From Inga oerstediana (taxonomy: Eukaryota > Streptophyta > Magnoliopsida > Fabales > Fabaceae): a stretch of 64,000 nucleotides of DNA. Each line of letters begins with the position of its first letter. The stretch's first letter is position 1. Below, one piece after another: positions 25,718 through 38,039 of this stretch. A program made the translations under genes and the position numbers. Where the stretch lies: NCBI GenBank assembly GCA_963210345.1, contig OY723411.1:55570499-55634498 (forward strand), given 5' to 3'. The notes beneath the pieces were generated by a model that ran no database searches, had not been told where the DNA came from, and worked only from the letters and a program-made list of their open reading frames with translations.

Positions 25718-26070
25718 TTAGGGTTTTAGATGGCTATTAACTGATATAACTTTTAATCATTCATATTTTGAAAAAGTTAAATATCAATTTTATGTAGAAA
25801 GACTCATATAATGTTGTGATGTCTAGCTATTTAAAATTATAGAAATACATAATTTATAATAGCTAGAAGGAAATATAAATACAAGTTGCCACACCCCACC
25901 CAAACTAGGGACTTGGCTTCACTTTTTTTCTTTTTCCATCCCCTTACATTCTTTACCCCCTTCATGACCATTTGATGGAGATCTAGAATCACATTTAATA
26001 TTTCCTTCTTATCCTTCTCTCCATTTTCTTCCCTTCTTTTTCTCTTTTGTAATAATATTTTTATAAAATA

Positions 26071-26153
26071 CTACCTCCGGTCCTAAATATAGGACAAAGT
26101 TTTTAGTGCAAATTGCACTAAAAACTTTATCCTATATTTAAGACCGGAGGGAG
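26071..26153. mobile_element. Short near-perfect Stowaway foldback MITE
   Basis: An 83-bp hairpin: CTACCTCCGGTCCTAAATAT then AGGACAAAGTTTTTAGTGCA, mirrored after a short centre, ending GACCGGAGGGAG. TA on each side. The arms pair almost completely. Confidence 0.8.
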
Positions 26154-26769
26154 TACTAAATATGGATCATTATATCTTCATCCAATAGTCATGAAGATGG
26201 CAAAGAATAGGAAAGGATAGCCCAACCAAAGCTCCATCCAATGGTTGATCTGTTTTTTTACAACTTCCGGGCCATGGATAATTAAAATGTGTTCAAGTCT
26301 GTGCTCATGTCTCGTTAACGTGGAATTTCCAGGAAAGTTATTGGAATTTGTGATAGACATGTTGAATAAACACAATATTAATACATGTAGCTTGGTTTCC
26401 TTGCAAATCAAGAGTAAAATTGACTAGAGGTAGAACTTGCAACTACAATACATGAATAGATGAGAATTGTCTTGCTAATACTCTATCTAAGGATGATTTA
26501 ACTAACTCATCCATGTTGGACATGTGTCCACCTCACTTAGGGACCTTGGCTGATAAAGATTGTGTGAGATTCATTCCCCCATAATTCATTTTCAATTTTT
26601 TGGGCGTTTGCCGTGTAATTTCTAGTATTTCCTTCTATCCTTTCCCCCCATTTTACGAATTGCCCATGCCTCTCCTGGTAGTTCCTTGGGGCAGGGTCAA
26701 CGTCTGAACCTTAAAAATGTCTCCATGACCCATAGGAGGCAATAGATGTTAGCAAAGTACCCTTAAAAC

Positions 26770-29700
26770 TTACTTCCTGGTTTTGGATCCATAACAACCG
26801 CAAACATTCATACTAGCACTCTTTACAAATCTATGACCCTTGTAAGCTGTATAGCATCGGTTGTTCTGCATTATTATTGACTTCCGGCGAGCATCTTCCA
26901 TTTCTTTACCATTCCGGGACCTAGGAGGACTCAGAATCGTTGCACGCACAACAGAAGCTGCATTCTCCTTCTTATGTGAATTTCTGTCCGTTTCCTCCTC
27001 CTCGTCCTCTTCATTGGCTACACAAACCCGCTCCCTGCAGTGAAAGCTAGCCAATCAATCCAGAAGACACAAGAAAATCAAATAGCAGAGCCACTAAGGA
27101 TTCAGGTTTAAGGGTCAGTATTGTACCTGGGCAATGAGGCATATTTCCTATAAAGCAGTGTTCTTCTTTCTGCTCTGCGCGTGCTTCTTTCTACTCTTCT
27201 ATTATTTTCCTCAAGATCAGCAAATTGGTGCTTGAAGCCATCAAGTCCACTGGGTAAGTTTTCGTCATATGATCAATGATTTCCAGCAGAGAATGGTATA
27301 AACAAACATAGAAGTTACTTGGATACAATTTCGTAGGAGGGAAATGAATGCCATCAAAAGAGGAAACTACAAGTATGATCAACTTATAAAGTTCCTACCG
27401 ATGTGGGAACCAACAATTCAGAGTAATCCCACTCTCTAATGGACATACCTAAATCATAGAATCAAAATGCCGTATCTGGGATTCTGGAACTAGCTGAATT
27501 CGATGGATCTCTTAGTCGTATGAAAAACACTATTCAGAGCTAGATCTAATTATGGGTTTCTTTGCAGGGGTGTTATGAACTCAAAATTCAAAACTTTTCT
27601 ATGAGAAATCGGGTGACCCATTGTATAAGGCTCCCATCAAGTGGGGTCTAGGGAGAGTCAGATGTACACAACCTTATTTCCACAAGCGGAAAGGCTATTT
27701 CTATTATCAGATCACTCAAGACCTTATGAATTTTGAAGGGCTGCAATCTTGGATGTGAATCAGAGAAATTATCAGACTCTCTTTCTCTTTGAGATCAGGT
27801 CATAATAAAGAAGAATTTCTCCTCTTTGTAAAATTCAGTTACTAAGATCATCAAAGGCAGTTGTCATATGATGTCTGACCTGGGATACATAAAGCTAGTC
27901 TTCCCTGCACCGTGAACATACTCCTGCAGCATCTCTGGATGATATTCTAAAATCTTCATCCTCAAAAAATAAATCAAATTAGACATCTAAACCGAGAGTG
28001 AGAAGAAAGAATAAAATACTCAGCCTCATGACAGTAACAAGCATCACAGTTGGGTTTATACCTCTCTATATATTAGTTCTCTTACATCGTCTTTGGTCAA
28101 TTTTTTACTATCAAACCCGAACTCAAACTTTGAAATTGGTTTCATGGATGGTTCATCAGCCAAATTTGCCAACCCACGAAAATAGGGATCAGCTAGTGCC
28201 TATAAAAAGGAAATTAAATATCAGAAGTTGAACTGCAGATGTTTCAGATTATATAACAACAAAAGAGTGTCCTTGATTTCTGAATCTTACCTCTTTAGCA
28301 GATGGACGCTCCATAGGATCAAACGCAAGCAAGCGCTGCAGTAAATGAAGAGCCATTGGGGTAGCATGAGGAAATTTTTCTGACAAAGGAATGGATGGCT
28401 TTCTCCCCATGCTATTTAAATATGTTCTAGCTTCTTCATTCCTAATCTGAACATATTAATGAAAAAGCTAAATGATATGATGATGCATTTATGACCAGGC
28501 TGTAGAGATCTTCTGGAGGACAACTACTACAAAAGTAACAAACCCTTGCAATGCATTCAGCAGAAGGAGTTCCAAGCAAATCAGTCATGAGATCCAGTTG
28601 ATGCTTCACATTCTTTCCAGGAAATAAAGGCTCCCCAGTTAGCATTTCCGCAAAAATACATCCTATGCTCCAGATATCTATGGCAGGGGTGTACTGCATA
28701 AGAAATAGTTTTCAGAACATCAGGAAAACATTAAAAAGAAGATAGAAAAAATGAAAAATCCATATGTCTATTCTTATTGAGACAAAACTGCAACACATGC
28801 TAGAACACATTTGAAGAACATCAAATACACTTGGCAAAGCTGCATTTGTCTAGGAATGCAAGATTTCGTTTCTTTTGCCTGGACCTCATGAACAGAAGAG
28901 TGCCTCAGAAGAAACAAAATGGTGGGTCCCATTTTGATCTTAAAAAGGCGTTTCATATATAATTGTTAAGTTCTCAATATATAATATATGTCAACTCAGC
29001 ATAGCAAAGAAGCACGGACCCTCAATCCTTAACAGAGGCAATGCTATTTACCTTAACAAACAAGAGATAAGAGTGTACGTTTTTTAGAGTCCAAGGAAGG
29101 TTTTTAGTACATATTAAGATTAGCACAAGAGTAACTACCAAGTCACAGCAACTACAGCACTCTTGCGGCTTCAATACCAGCAAGGGCCATGGTTAGTAAA
29201 TAAACTTCAGAACACAAATAGTTATTAGAATAATAGATGGAGTTAAGAATCAAAATGCCTTTGTAAGCTATTCGGATAATAAACAGAATGTGTCAAAATA
29301 AAATCATATTAGTTTCACAAACCTTGGAGAAAAAAGAGCCACATAGTTCAGGAGCACGGTACCATCGAGTCGCCACATAATCCTAGGTAAGCATAAAAAG
29401 ATAGGTATCAAGACGCAATATATGCTCAGCATAATAGCTATGAATCAATGATTGATAAATGAAGCAGCACATTTAGACTAAATCTTTTGGAAATGATGGG
29501 ATTGATTACACACCAAATGCTATGAAAAACGGCCACAAAAGCAATATGGTAAAACTCGTGTCAAAGATGCTGCTAACAGAAGATTTCTAATTCTCAGTTT
29601 ACTGGAATTCCGCTGTTAGTAGAAAAAGCAACCATTGAATGATAAGAGAACATACTGTCCAAAAAATAGCAGATGGGGCATCACCAAATGATGCACGGGC

Positions 29701-30629
29701 AAGCCCAAAATCACAAATCTTTAGTTTGCAGTCTGCATTAGCCAGAATGTTCTTTGGTTTCAAGTCTCTGTGGAAGACATTCGCTGCATAATCAATGAGA
29801 CTAGATATCAGAGCAAATAAATTCTAAAAGTTCATGTGTAAATAAATCCACAAGTATACTTGACCCAACTTATAGGCTTAGACCAAAGGTTAGTGCTTGG
29901 GTTGATAAGATTAAATACCCATCAATCGGTATCAAAGCCAGGTGAACAACTACCTTTTAGGGTAGGGTTACCCATCTCACATAGATACCCATCAATTGGT
30001 ATCAAAGCCAAGTCAATAGCTAGCTTATAGGGTAGGGTTTTCCATCTCACTTAGGACACCCATCAGTATTTTATACACTCAGATCATTTTCTAGCCTTTA
30101 TTTAAGGGCCCTAATAAAGTTGGATTCAGCTCAGTCTAAGCCTAAGATGTTTAATGGTCTTTAATCCAAGCATGGACCAACCTAGGCAGCATCAGTCAAG
30201 GACATTCTGGCAAGATATCAAACCTGAATGTATGTATTTTAGAGCTCGAAGAAGCTGGTACAAGAAGAATTGGCAGTGTCCAGGGGTGAGATCATGATTT
30301 ATTTCAATAACCTCATCAAGATCAGATTCCATTAACTCGAACACCACATAAATGTCTTTAAATTCTCTTTGGCATGGAGGGAGCATTATGTGCTTTATTT
30401 CTACTATATCTGGATGTTTGAGCAGCCGAAGGAGCTTTATTTCCCAAAGGATGCGAACGGCACTAGAGATATTTTCAAATACATTGTTCATCTTCTTGAT
30501 AGCTACCCTCTCTCCACTGTGTCTATCAACTGCAGATGCAACAACACCATAACTACCCTTGCCAATAACTTCTAGAATTTTGTACCGACTTGCCTCCCCA
30601 TACTCGGTGAAAAAATCTTCGTCAATCAT
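26770..30629 (-). CDS. TDY-class mitogen-activated protein kinase (group D, MPK9/MPK15-like)
   Basis: Nine exons encode 499 residues: 30629-30224, 29783-29656, 29382-29323, 28693-28544, 28446-28291, 28199-28062, 27953-27880, 27249-27127, 27034-26770. The N-terminus DEDFFTEYGEASRYKILEVI leads into the ATP loop GKGSYGVVASA and catalytic Lys in VAIKK. Exon 2 has HRDLKPKNIL and CDFGLAR. The T-D-Y activation motif is split across exons 2 and 3 (FWT/DYVATRWYRAPELCG). The MAPK insert and C-terminal ITKEDVRELIYRE-like block follow. TDY MAPKs act in stress and guard-cell signalling. Odd: ILWEIKLLRLL has Trp where the family has Arg next to the helix-C Glu, and HDLTPGHCQFF departs from the usual EHYQFF. 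A consensus donor GTAAGT overlaps the stop (AAG TAA GT), so a longer spliced tail is possible. The 5' leader probably continues upstream to about 31.9 kb through an intron of roughly 1 kb. Confidence 0.88.
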
Positions 30630-33260
30630 TGTCTAAGTTCAACCAAACCAACATTAGAAAAGCTTTAGAAAGTTAACACAATAGGTAAAATAGTACCAAA
30701 AGGACAATTGATGCCAAATAACTTACATTCAGCTCAAAATATGCAGATCTCATTGCTGTTATTAATATAGTTTTCATTAATTGAAAAATTGTGCATAAAT
30801 AGTACTCCTTCTGGTCCTTATTATAAGGTGTTTTCAACATTTTCATGCATCTCAAGAAAAAAATTATAATGTTCTTAAATGTCAAAAAAAAAAAAAACAA
30901 AAATTCCAGTTTTAATATCCAAGTAAAACATTCTGCTAAGTTTGATAATCCTCCCTATAATCTATTTCCTTCAACATAAGGATTCTGTTCAGATTTTCTG
31001 ATAGCATTTCAATATGTTTGGCAATGAGATATTATTCATGAGAATACAACCAGAGCATCCCTCAATATAAAAGAACATGACTTGATGATTATTGAGTGAA
31101 TTAATGCTTTATTCTTTGAAAGATTACCATTTAATCTTTCCAAATTGAAAATGTCGAGTTTACTCTGCAACCAATCAAACTCAGCACTCACAAGACAATT
31201 CGTTCCAGATTCGCGGACATGCCTAGTAATTCATTGAAGAAAAGGAACTAATCAGGATAAAATCTCAAAGAGTGATTTTTTTCCTTAAATTTTGAACTTG
31301 TCAGCCAAACTTCTATAATCATCAATCACGCTTAAAATTCCTCAAAAGTTGGGAAGAAATAACAAATGATAATTTTACAAAATCAAACAAATATATCAGT
31401 GCAGAATTGGCTCAAGAAAAGGATAGAACTAATTGCAGCAACAAGCCTCGATATGTAGGCCCTATCTTAATCTTCTATTCAAGCACACAGAGAGAGTCAG
31501 AGACAGAGTGAGCACAACCGGACCTGTAGCATACAAGAGGCCCGGTTATTAACAAGGATACAGAGCACCACGTGATCCAGATGCATGCCAAAATATACCA
31601 ACTACGATTGAGGTATGATCAAATTGAGTAGATATTAAATGAAAGTGGATGTTTGAATTAAACCTATATTAATTGTTTTCTCTGGTATCTTCAATCAAAT
31701 CCGTATTTGAAGGCTTTCAGCTGAACTCTTCACACAGAGACCACCGATCATGAACTGGACGCCGTGGCTCGCCGGAGAAGGTGATGAAGGGTCGATAAGA
31801 TTAGCGACGTGACATAGGAAGCGCGGCTAGGTTTCGCTCCCGCCGGCGGTAACGGGAGCTCAATCTAGACAGAGTTCGTAATCCGTGAGATCGGACTTCG
31901 GACGAATGGGGTGGTGTGCTTCATTTCCAATCCGATCCAACGGTTCAGCTTTTATATGGCAACTAATTTTTAATTTCTACAGGTTGAAGGCATGAAATGA
32001 GGAACAGCTAAGTGGCAAAAGAGAAGTGACTAGGCTAGAGGTGGATGGTTCAGCCCTATATTATGGTAAGAGTGGCTGTGGATGGCGCAGAAAAAGAAAA
32101 AGAAAAAGAAAAAGGAGTGGATGTGAATGTGTGACTGGGGATGAGGCTAATTAATGGATATATGGATAAAGCTGCAAACTTACGAACTAATCCTACCTTA
32201 GTGGGACTAATTGATGCCTTCTATGGTTCTGATTTAAGAATGGTTTAGCGATAATTACTCAACTTCCGTGTTTTTCTCAAGAGACAAAAGGTGGTGAGGA
32301 AAGTTAGGTGCCATTTTCTTTGCTTATTTTGTCAAATTGGGATTTAGAAATTGTCCACTCCGGTAGAGAAGTCTAACCAAGATTTTATCTTGTATATAGA
32401 TCCTCCGGGTTTTTTGTCCTGATTAGATTAGGCAAGATGGTGGTAATATGCCACAGAATTACAATAAAGTAGCATGAGCTAATAACACTCTTGTAAATTT
32501 CAAGCTTATGCTTGCCTCTATCAAACAAAAAAACTAATCTTATCCAGTATTTTACTAAAAAATTACTCTAGTTACAAAATTACATTAAGATATTTGACTG
32601 AGGGACTCGGAGTAAAGAAGCCCCAGATAGGAGTAGTGAGAACTATAAAGGGAAAAAAAACCAGAGTGCTAAAAAAACCCTTGAAATGGGATATTTTTCT
32701 TTCATCCCCATAAAAAAAAAAGTTAACGTATGACATGTAATGAAATTATAAATTTAATTGACAAAATTTTAAAAATGATAGATGTATAAATCAGAAAAAA
32801 AAATTATTTTTTTAGTATTTTAATTTAGACATAATAACAAAATTTTCAATATGTAACTGATAAATTGTTTGTATTTTTATTATATGCAAGAGCAACAGGT
32901 TGTTATAAATGAGATGTTTTTATTAAATTGGAACGCATGTGTTAGCAACAAGCTTTGGTTGAAGTGGTTGGAAAAAAACAAATTCTGAAACAAAAAAATG
33001 TTTTGATTTGAAATGGAAGGGATGATGAGAGATTTTAATGAGTTTGATTGGAAAAAATGATAAATAAGGTTGAAAATTTTTAATTGATTAAACAAGAACT
33101 AGATTATTTGATTATAATGTTTTAAGTCAAAGAGATTTATGTAAGAAGGCAGAAGAGGTCAAAGCGATGCAAAGTCGAAATATTATATAATACCATAAAA
33201 AAGCTCTAAATAGTCTATATATATATATATAAGTCCAACGTTTTTTAATGATGCTTCGAG

Positions 33261-33308
33261 GAATTAGGAGATAAGTTTTTTTAATGCATTTTATTAAGTT
33301 AAAAGTAA

Positions 33309-33359
<51 letters not shown>

Positions 33360-33494
33360 GTATTATGACATAAGAAGGAATTAGGAGATAAGTTTTTTTA
33401 ATGCATTTTATTAAGTTAAAAGTAATCTCTCTCTCTATATATATATCTATCTATCTATATATGTATTATGACATAAGAAGGAAGAAGATTCAAA
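33261..33494. repeat. Tandem duplication of a 117-bp AT-rich unit with microsatellites
   Basis: GAATTAGGAGATAAGTTTTT begins at 33261 and again at 33378. Each unit ends in a CT run, a TA run and TATTATGACATAAGAAGGA. The units differ mainly in microsatellite length. The 32000-34080 spacer otherwise shows no gene. Confidence 0.8.
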
Positions 33495-34087
33495 TAAACA
33501 ATAATTTTTTCCATACAAAATAGGGGGACTATAATAATTTAATTGAACTTTCCCTGCTAAAAGTACATATTAAATTGTTTTATTTTGCAACTATGTCTTT
33601 TTTTAAATAAAGAAAAAATAATGATTAAACACATCTAATTTGAACATTGAACATTCTAATTAATGGGGCAAGGAACGAAAGCTGTTGGACACTAACAAAC
33701 CATACATACAAACATGCTACAACAAAGATAAGCAAAACGCATTCGCCAAAGGAAGAGCAGCAAGAGGAGGAGGAGACAAGATACCTAATCAAATCATGAA
33801 CGAATAATACACGTGTTAATAAGTAATTAATCAGTCGCATTGAAGACCACTTTAAGATGGTCCGGTTAGAGGAGGGTTTCAAATTACATCATTGGGTTTT
33901 TGAGGAAATATTCAGATTAAATTTTAGTAATTTAAATTGTTTTATAATTTGATATTTAACGTCACTGTAATACTTTTATATGATATCAAATCTTTTTTTT
34001 TTCTCACATGTGATATCAATACTCAACCATTAAAAGTTAGTCTAATAGTAAAAATAATAAGTGGAGAGGAAATGAAGAAAGAAGTTA

Positions 34088-34874
34088 GGACCCGTTTGTT
34101 ACGTGGAATTAAAGGTGAGAGGAGGGAAGATTCGACACTTCCCTCGGTCAAAACACGTTTGGCGCTCCAACTAGAATCAAATTTCAGTTCCCGTCTCTTG
34201 CCATGTTCCCTTAAATATGGGAACTTCATATCCCTCCAAAAATGGTGGGACGATGAAAACTTTTCGGGAAGGCATATGTTTTTTGACCAAAATGCCACCC
34301 TAAATACAATCGTGCAGAGTTTTCTCGATCTTTCTCTCTTGCTCTCTTCTTTCTTGCTTTGTTTCTTGGTATCCATTTTCTTTTTTGTGATAGTGGTGGG
34401 AGGAAGAAGAGGGAGTGATGTCGGAGAGAGAGAGGACGGTGAAGATGGTGGAGAGAGAGTGAAGGTGGTAAAGAAAGGTGTTGGTACTGAATGAAAAATG
34501 GTGTGACGGGTCCAGTCAGTGTTCGAATTGAATGAAGAATGGTGTGACGGGTCCAAATGAGGAAGACGATGAACAGTAAATACGAGGTTGAGTTCGAACT
34601 GGGGTTGTTAAGTTTGATCTGGGCTGTTAAGTTCGAACTGTGATGTTAAGTTCGAATTTGAAGTTAGGGGTGTATTAGGTTTTTCACATAATCTTCCCAC
34701 GTAAACCACTCCCTTTTCTTCCAACCAAACATCCCATCTTCCCTCAACTTAGGTTCCTTTCCATGTTTATCAAATAGGTCAATTTTTTAAAGTTTCCTCC
34801 CAATCTTTTTTTCCTTTCCTTCCCTTTCTCTAAATTCATTTCCCTCCTAAAATGTTATTTGTACCAAACGGCCC
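34088..34874. mobile_element. Large PIF/Harbinger-like MITE
   Basis: A 787-bp element starting GGACCCGTTTGTTACG, whose other end read inward is GGGCCGTTTGGTAC, between TTA copies (34085-34087, 34875-34877). Inside are a duplicated AATGGTGTGACGGGTCCA module (about 34495-34556) and three GTTAAGTTCGAACT-like repeats (34585-34660). Two long opposing open frames across it are not supported as genes. Confidence 0.6.
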
Positions 34875-34929
34875 TTAGTGGACATGTTCCTTTCTCACTG
34901 TGGAAATGTTTCAACAACTATATTATTCA

Positions 34930-36270
34930 GTGATTATATTGTGGGTAATAAAATTCAATTAGATTAGATTATATTTATTATTTTATTTATTGGCTATTTT
35001 ATATTCTATGGAAAATAATCAGTTAAATCTTAAAATTTTATCATTTAATCTTTTTGCATATGTGACTAACTTTCAAATTGTTTTGAAAATTCTTTATCTT
35101 ATTGTTTTGGATTTTATACTAAGTTTTAAATTTTATTTTTATTTTCGATGGCAACAAATTTTTGATTTTTATTTGATTTAAAAATTTCAGCACTAAATTT
35201 TGGTTTACTAATTTGCCAATGTTTAAAATCATATTTTAACTCATTTAATTTGATTTAAAAATATTATCTTATTATTTTAAAAGTTATTTGGAAATTAGTA
35301 TTTTGAAATTTTACTATTATTTTAAAGTACTTTTTTTAAAAAAATCTTTTGAAGTGCTTATTTAATTATTTTTGCTAGAGTACATATTTAATTTTATTTT
35401 AAAACTTTCAGTTTTAAATGGATTTAATTTAACTAATATTTGTAATTTAAAATTACTCATTACTCTTTTAATTTTATTTGAAAAAATAAATTCAACTTTA
35501 AATTTAATGTGAAACGATTTGGGAAAAGTTATGAGGGAGGAGAGAAAGGAGAGAAGAGGGTTGAGGGAAAAGGAATTATTTTTCCCTTCTGTTTTACATC
35601 AAAATTGTTTTAAATTTGACTTGAAGAAGCATTTTGTTATTGTTCTAAATTTTGTTTGATTTTAAAAAATAATATTTAATAGTATATAATTATTTGATTT
35701 TAAAAATATTGTATTTTAATTTTAAAAAATATTGTATTGTAATTTTTAAAAAAATGAATTTTCTCATTCAATTTGAAAATAAAATTGTACTTTAAATTAT
35801 TTTAAATTCGTTTTGAAAATCATTATCTAACCGTTTTCGATTATTTTAAAGTGATTATATAGTTCGATTTGAAAATTTTTTAGTTTTTTATTCTATTCAA
35901 TTTGATTTGAAAATAAAAAATTCTCCGTCTTTTTATTTCAGATTTTAAATAAGGTTTTAAATTTGATCTTGATTTGATTTAAAATTTTGAAATTTGATTT
36001 CATTTAAAAAAATTGCAATTTTAACTTGATCGGTCTGTTTTTTTTTCAATATGATTTGAAATCATTTTTAATTTTAAATTGTTTTATTATCATATTGTTT
36101 AAAATTTTATTAGATTTGAAAATCAATATTTAAAAACGAACTAATAATTTAAATTGCTTATTTAGTCTGAGTCTGAATTCTTTTTTGCCATCCTTATTTA
36201 GTCTAATTTGAAAAATTTACAATTTACAAGTTTGAAATTTTATTAAATTTTACTTGAGATCTATATTTAA
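34930..36270. other. Extremely AT-rich low-complexity block
   Basis: About 1.3 kb dominated by variants of ATTTTAAA and TTTGATTTGAAAA on the plus strand, with T exceeding A. No gene, transposon end or exact tandem period is visible. It directly precedes the Gypsy pol fragment and may be that element's decayed non-coding part. Confidence 0.5.
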
Positions 36271-36282
36271 AGTATGCTTATC

Positions 36283-36540
36283 TGGGAGGAAATTCAACAT
36301 TACTAGTGATCGTCTTTGCAGCTCTTACTCCCGATAAAGAAGAAAAGTTATTAAGAGTTCTAAGGGAGTATAAATCAGCATTTGGATGGTCAATAACTAA
36401 TATAAGAGGAATCGGTCTTTCAATTTGTGTGCATAAGATCCTAATGGAAGATAACTACAAGCCATCAATCTAACACCAGAGAAGACTCAATTTGAACATA
36501 AAGGAGGTGGTGAGAAATTGTAGTAATATAGTTAGTATTC
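36283..36540 (+). pseudogene. Fragment of a Ty3/Gypsy polyprotein (start of reverse transcriptase)
   Basis: Translation gives a recognisable Gypsy pol segment: LTPDKEEKLLRVLREYKSAF, then GWSITNIRGI, SICVHKILMED, an in-frame stop, then QRRLNLNIKEVVR. This is the conserved run before the reverse transcriptase fingers in Athila/Tat-type elements. Traces may continue to about 36740 in shifted frames. No LTRs are visible. Confidence 0.7.
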
Positions 36541-36964
36541 CCAATGATTTATCAGGTAGTAGTTTCATAATCGGCTCCCTAAAATGAAATAACCCGAGTT
36601 GTACACTATATTACATTAATTCAATTTTATTTCTTGATAACCCCGAGGCAACCATAGGATTCTTTCAAGTGTCTCTAGGGAAGCATATTATCGGAAAAAA
36701 GAAACTTTGAGATGTGTGGCTTCCCGCGGGCTTACAAACAGGTACCTTAGAAACAAATAATTTGAAAATCGCCACTGTAACTAAAATTAGAATATATTGT
36801 TTAAATGAGTTAAATTAATTTATTTATAAAACTAAAATTGGTTAGTTACTTAAATATATATGGGTTGGTGGAAAATTTTAATGGGATCTTTTTTTTTTCC
36901 TTCTATGCTTACTTTTTAAGTTATATTCTTATTAAATTAAAAATAGATCGAGTACATATGGTTT

Positions 36965-37980
36965 CTTTATGACTGTATGATCTGGAACTCTCGGGGCACA
37001 AGAGCAAGAAGCTTTCCAGCTCTAGTGCGAGAATTAAAGCAATATTATTATTTAGACTTCCTGGAAATTCTTGAGACAAGGATTTGACTTAAAAACGAGA
37101 CCACCAAATGGGTTTTACCAAGTATGAGATTATTGACTCTATTGGATATAGTGGAGGAATTTGGTGCTTATGAAATGAGAGTATTTTATCAATTGAAGTA
37201 TTAGAATCTAACCCTCAATTCATGTATCTGTAAATAAACTCTACAACCAGCTACCCATGGATTCTTACTGTAACTTATGCAAGCCCAAATCCAGTGACTC
37301 GTAGGGGGCTATAGGATAATCTATTGTGATTGGCATCTTCCATTCAATGTGCTTTGGCAATTGGTGGGGATCTGAATGGAACATTATTCGATAGTAAACG
37401 ACAATCCATGGCCACGCATCATCTCTCTTACGACCGAGAATTTGCTAGATGGGACGATCTTCATAAAGTGAACGACATGGGGTTTGTCGGACCAAATTTC
37501 ACGTGGAAAAGAGGGACTACAAAGTCCAGGCTTGACCGCATTCTCGTTAATGAACAATGGTTGAGTGCCTTCCCAAATGCATCAGTTGCTTATTTGCCAT
37601 TCTTTAAGTTGGACCATCGACCTCTACTTCTTCGTTTGCAACCAATCGATGTAGGAGTAACACCCAACAGTCCCTTTCGGTTTATTGCAGCATAGGTATT
37701 GCATGAGAAATTTGATGCTTTTGTGAAACAAGCTTGGCAAGATGATCTTCCTTGGGCTCAAAATATTACCCAATTCGTAGTGGCTTACTCCCAATGGAAC
37801 AGAGGAGTGTTCGGGCATACAGAGGCTAGGAAGCGTAAGCTATTACGTAGGCTGGATGGTCTTAATCATAGTGTCTCTCGACATGGTATGACCCCACATT
37901 ATGAAGACCTCCAGTTTTGGCTATGGAAGGAATTAGAAGATGTTCTACATCAAGGCTCTCTTTTATGGGCCTAGAAAGCT
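36965..37980 (+). pseudogene. LINE ORF2 endonuclease region (broken)
   Basis: Frameshifted and stopped in the first 370 bp, then open from about 37330. It shows the C-terminal endonuclease block: GGDLNGTLFD, MGFVGPNFTWKRG, RLDRILVNEQW and LDHRPLLLRL. A stop at 37693 and several later stops separate it from the reverse transcriptase. Confidence 0.8.
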
Positions 37981-38039
37981 AGAGCGGAGTAGACAATTTA
38001 TGGTGACCATAAGACCAAATACTTCTATACTCGTGCCAA

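Noticed and set aside
31495..31530. Purine-rich CAGAGACAGAGTGAGCAC resembling miR156
   Set aside because: Only the last part resembles miR156 and no foldback partner is present.
34023..34556. 177- and 185-codon frames on opposite strands
   Set aside because: They fall within the TTA-flanked MITE at 34088-34874, are Ser/Pro-rich artefacts of its repeats, and have no recognised domain.
36541..36740. Continuation of the Gypsy reverse transcriptase
   Set aside because: Faint similarity in shifting frames only; not strong enough to annotate beyond the clear fragment.
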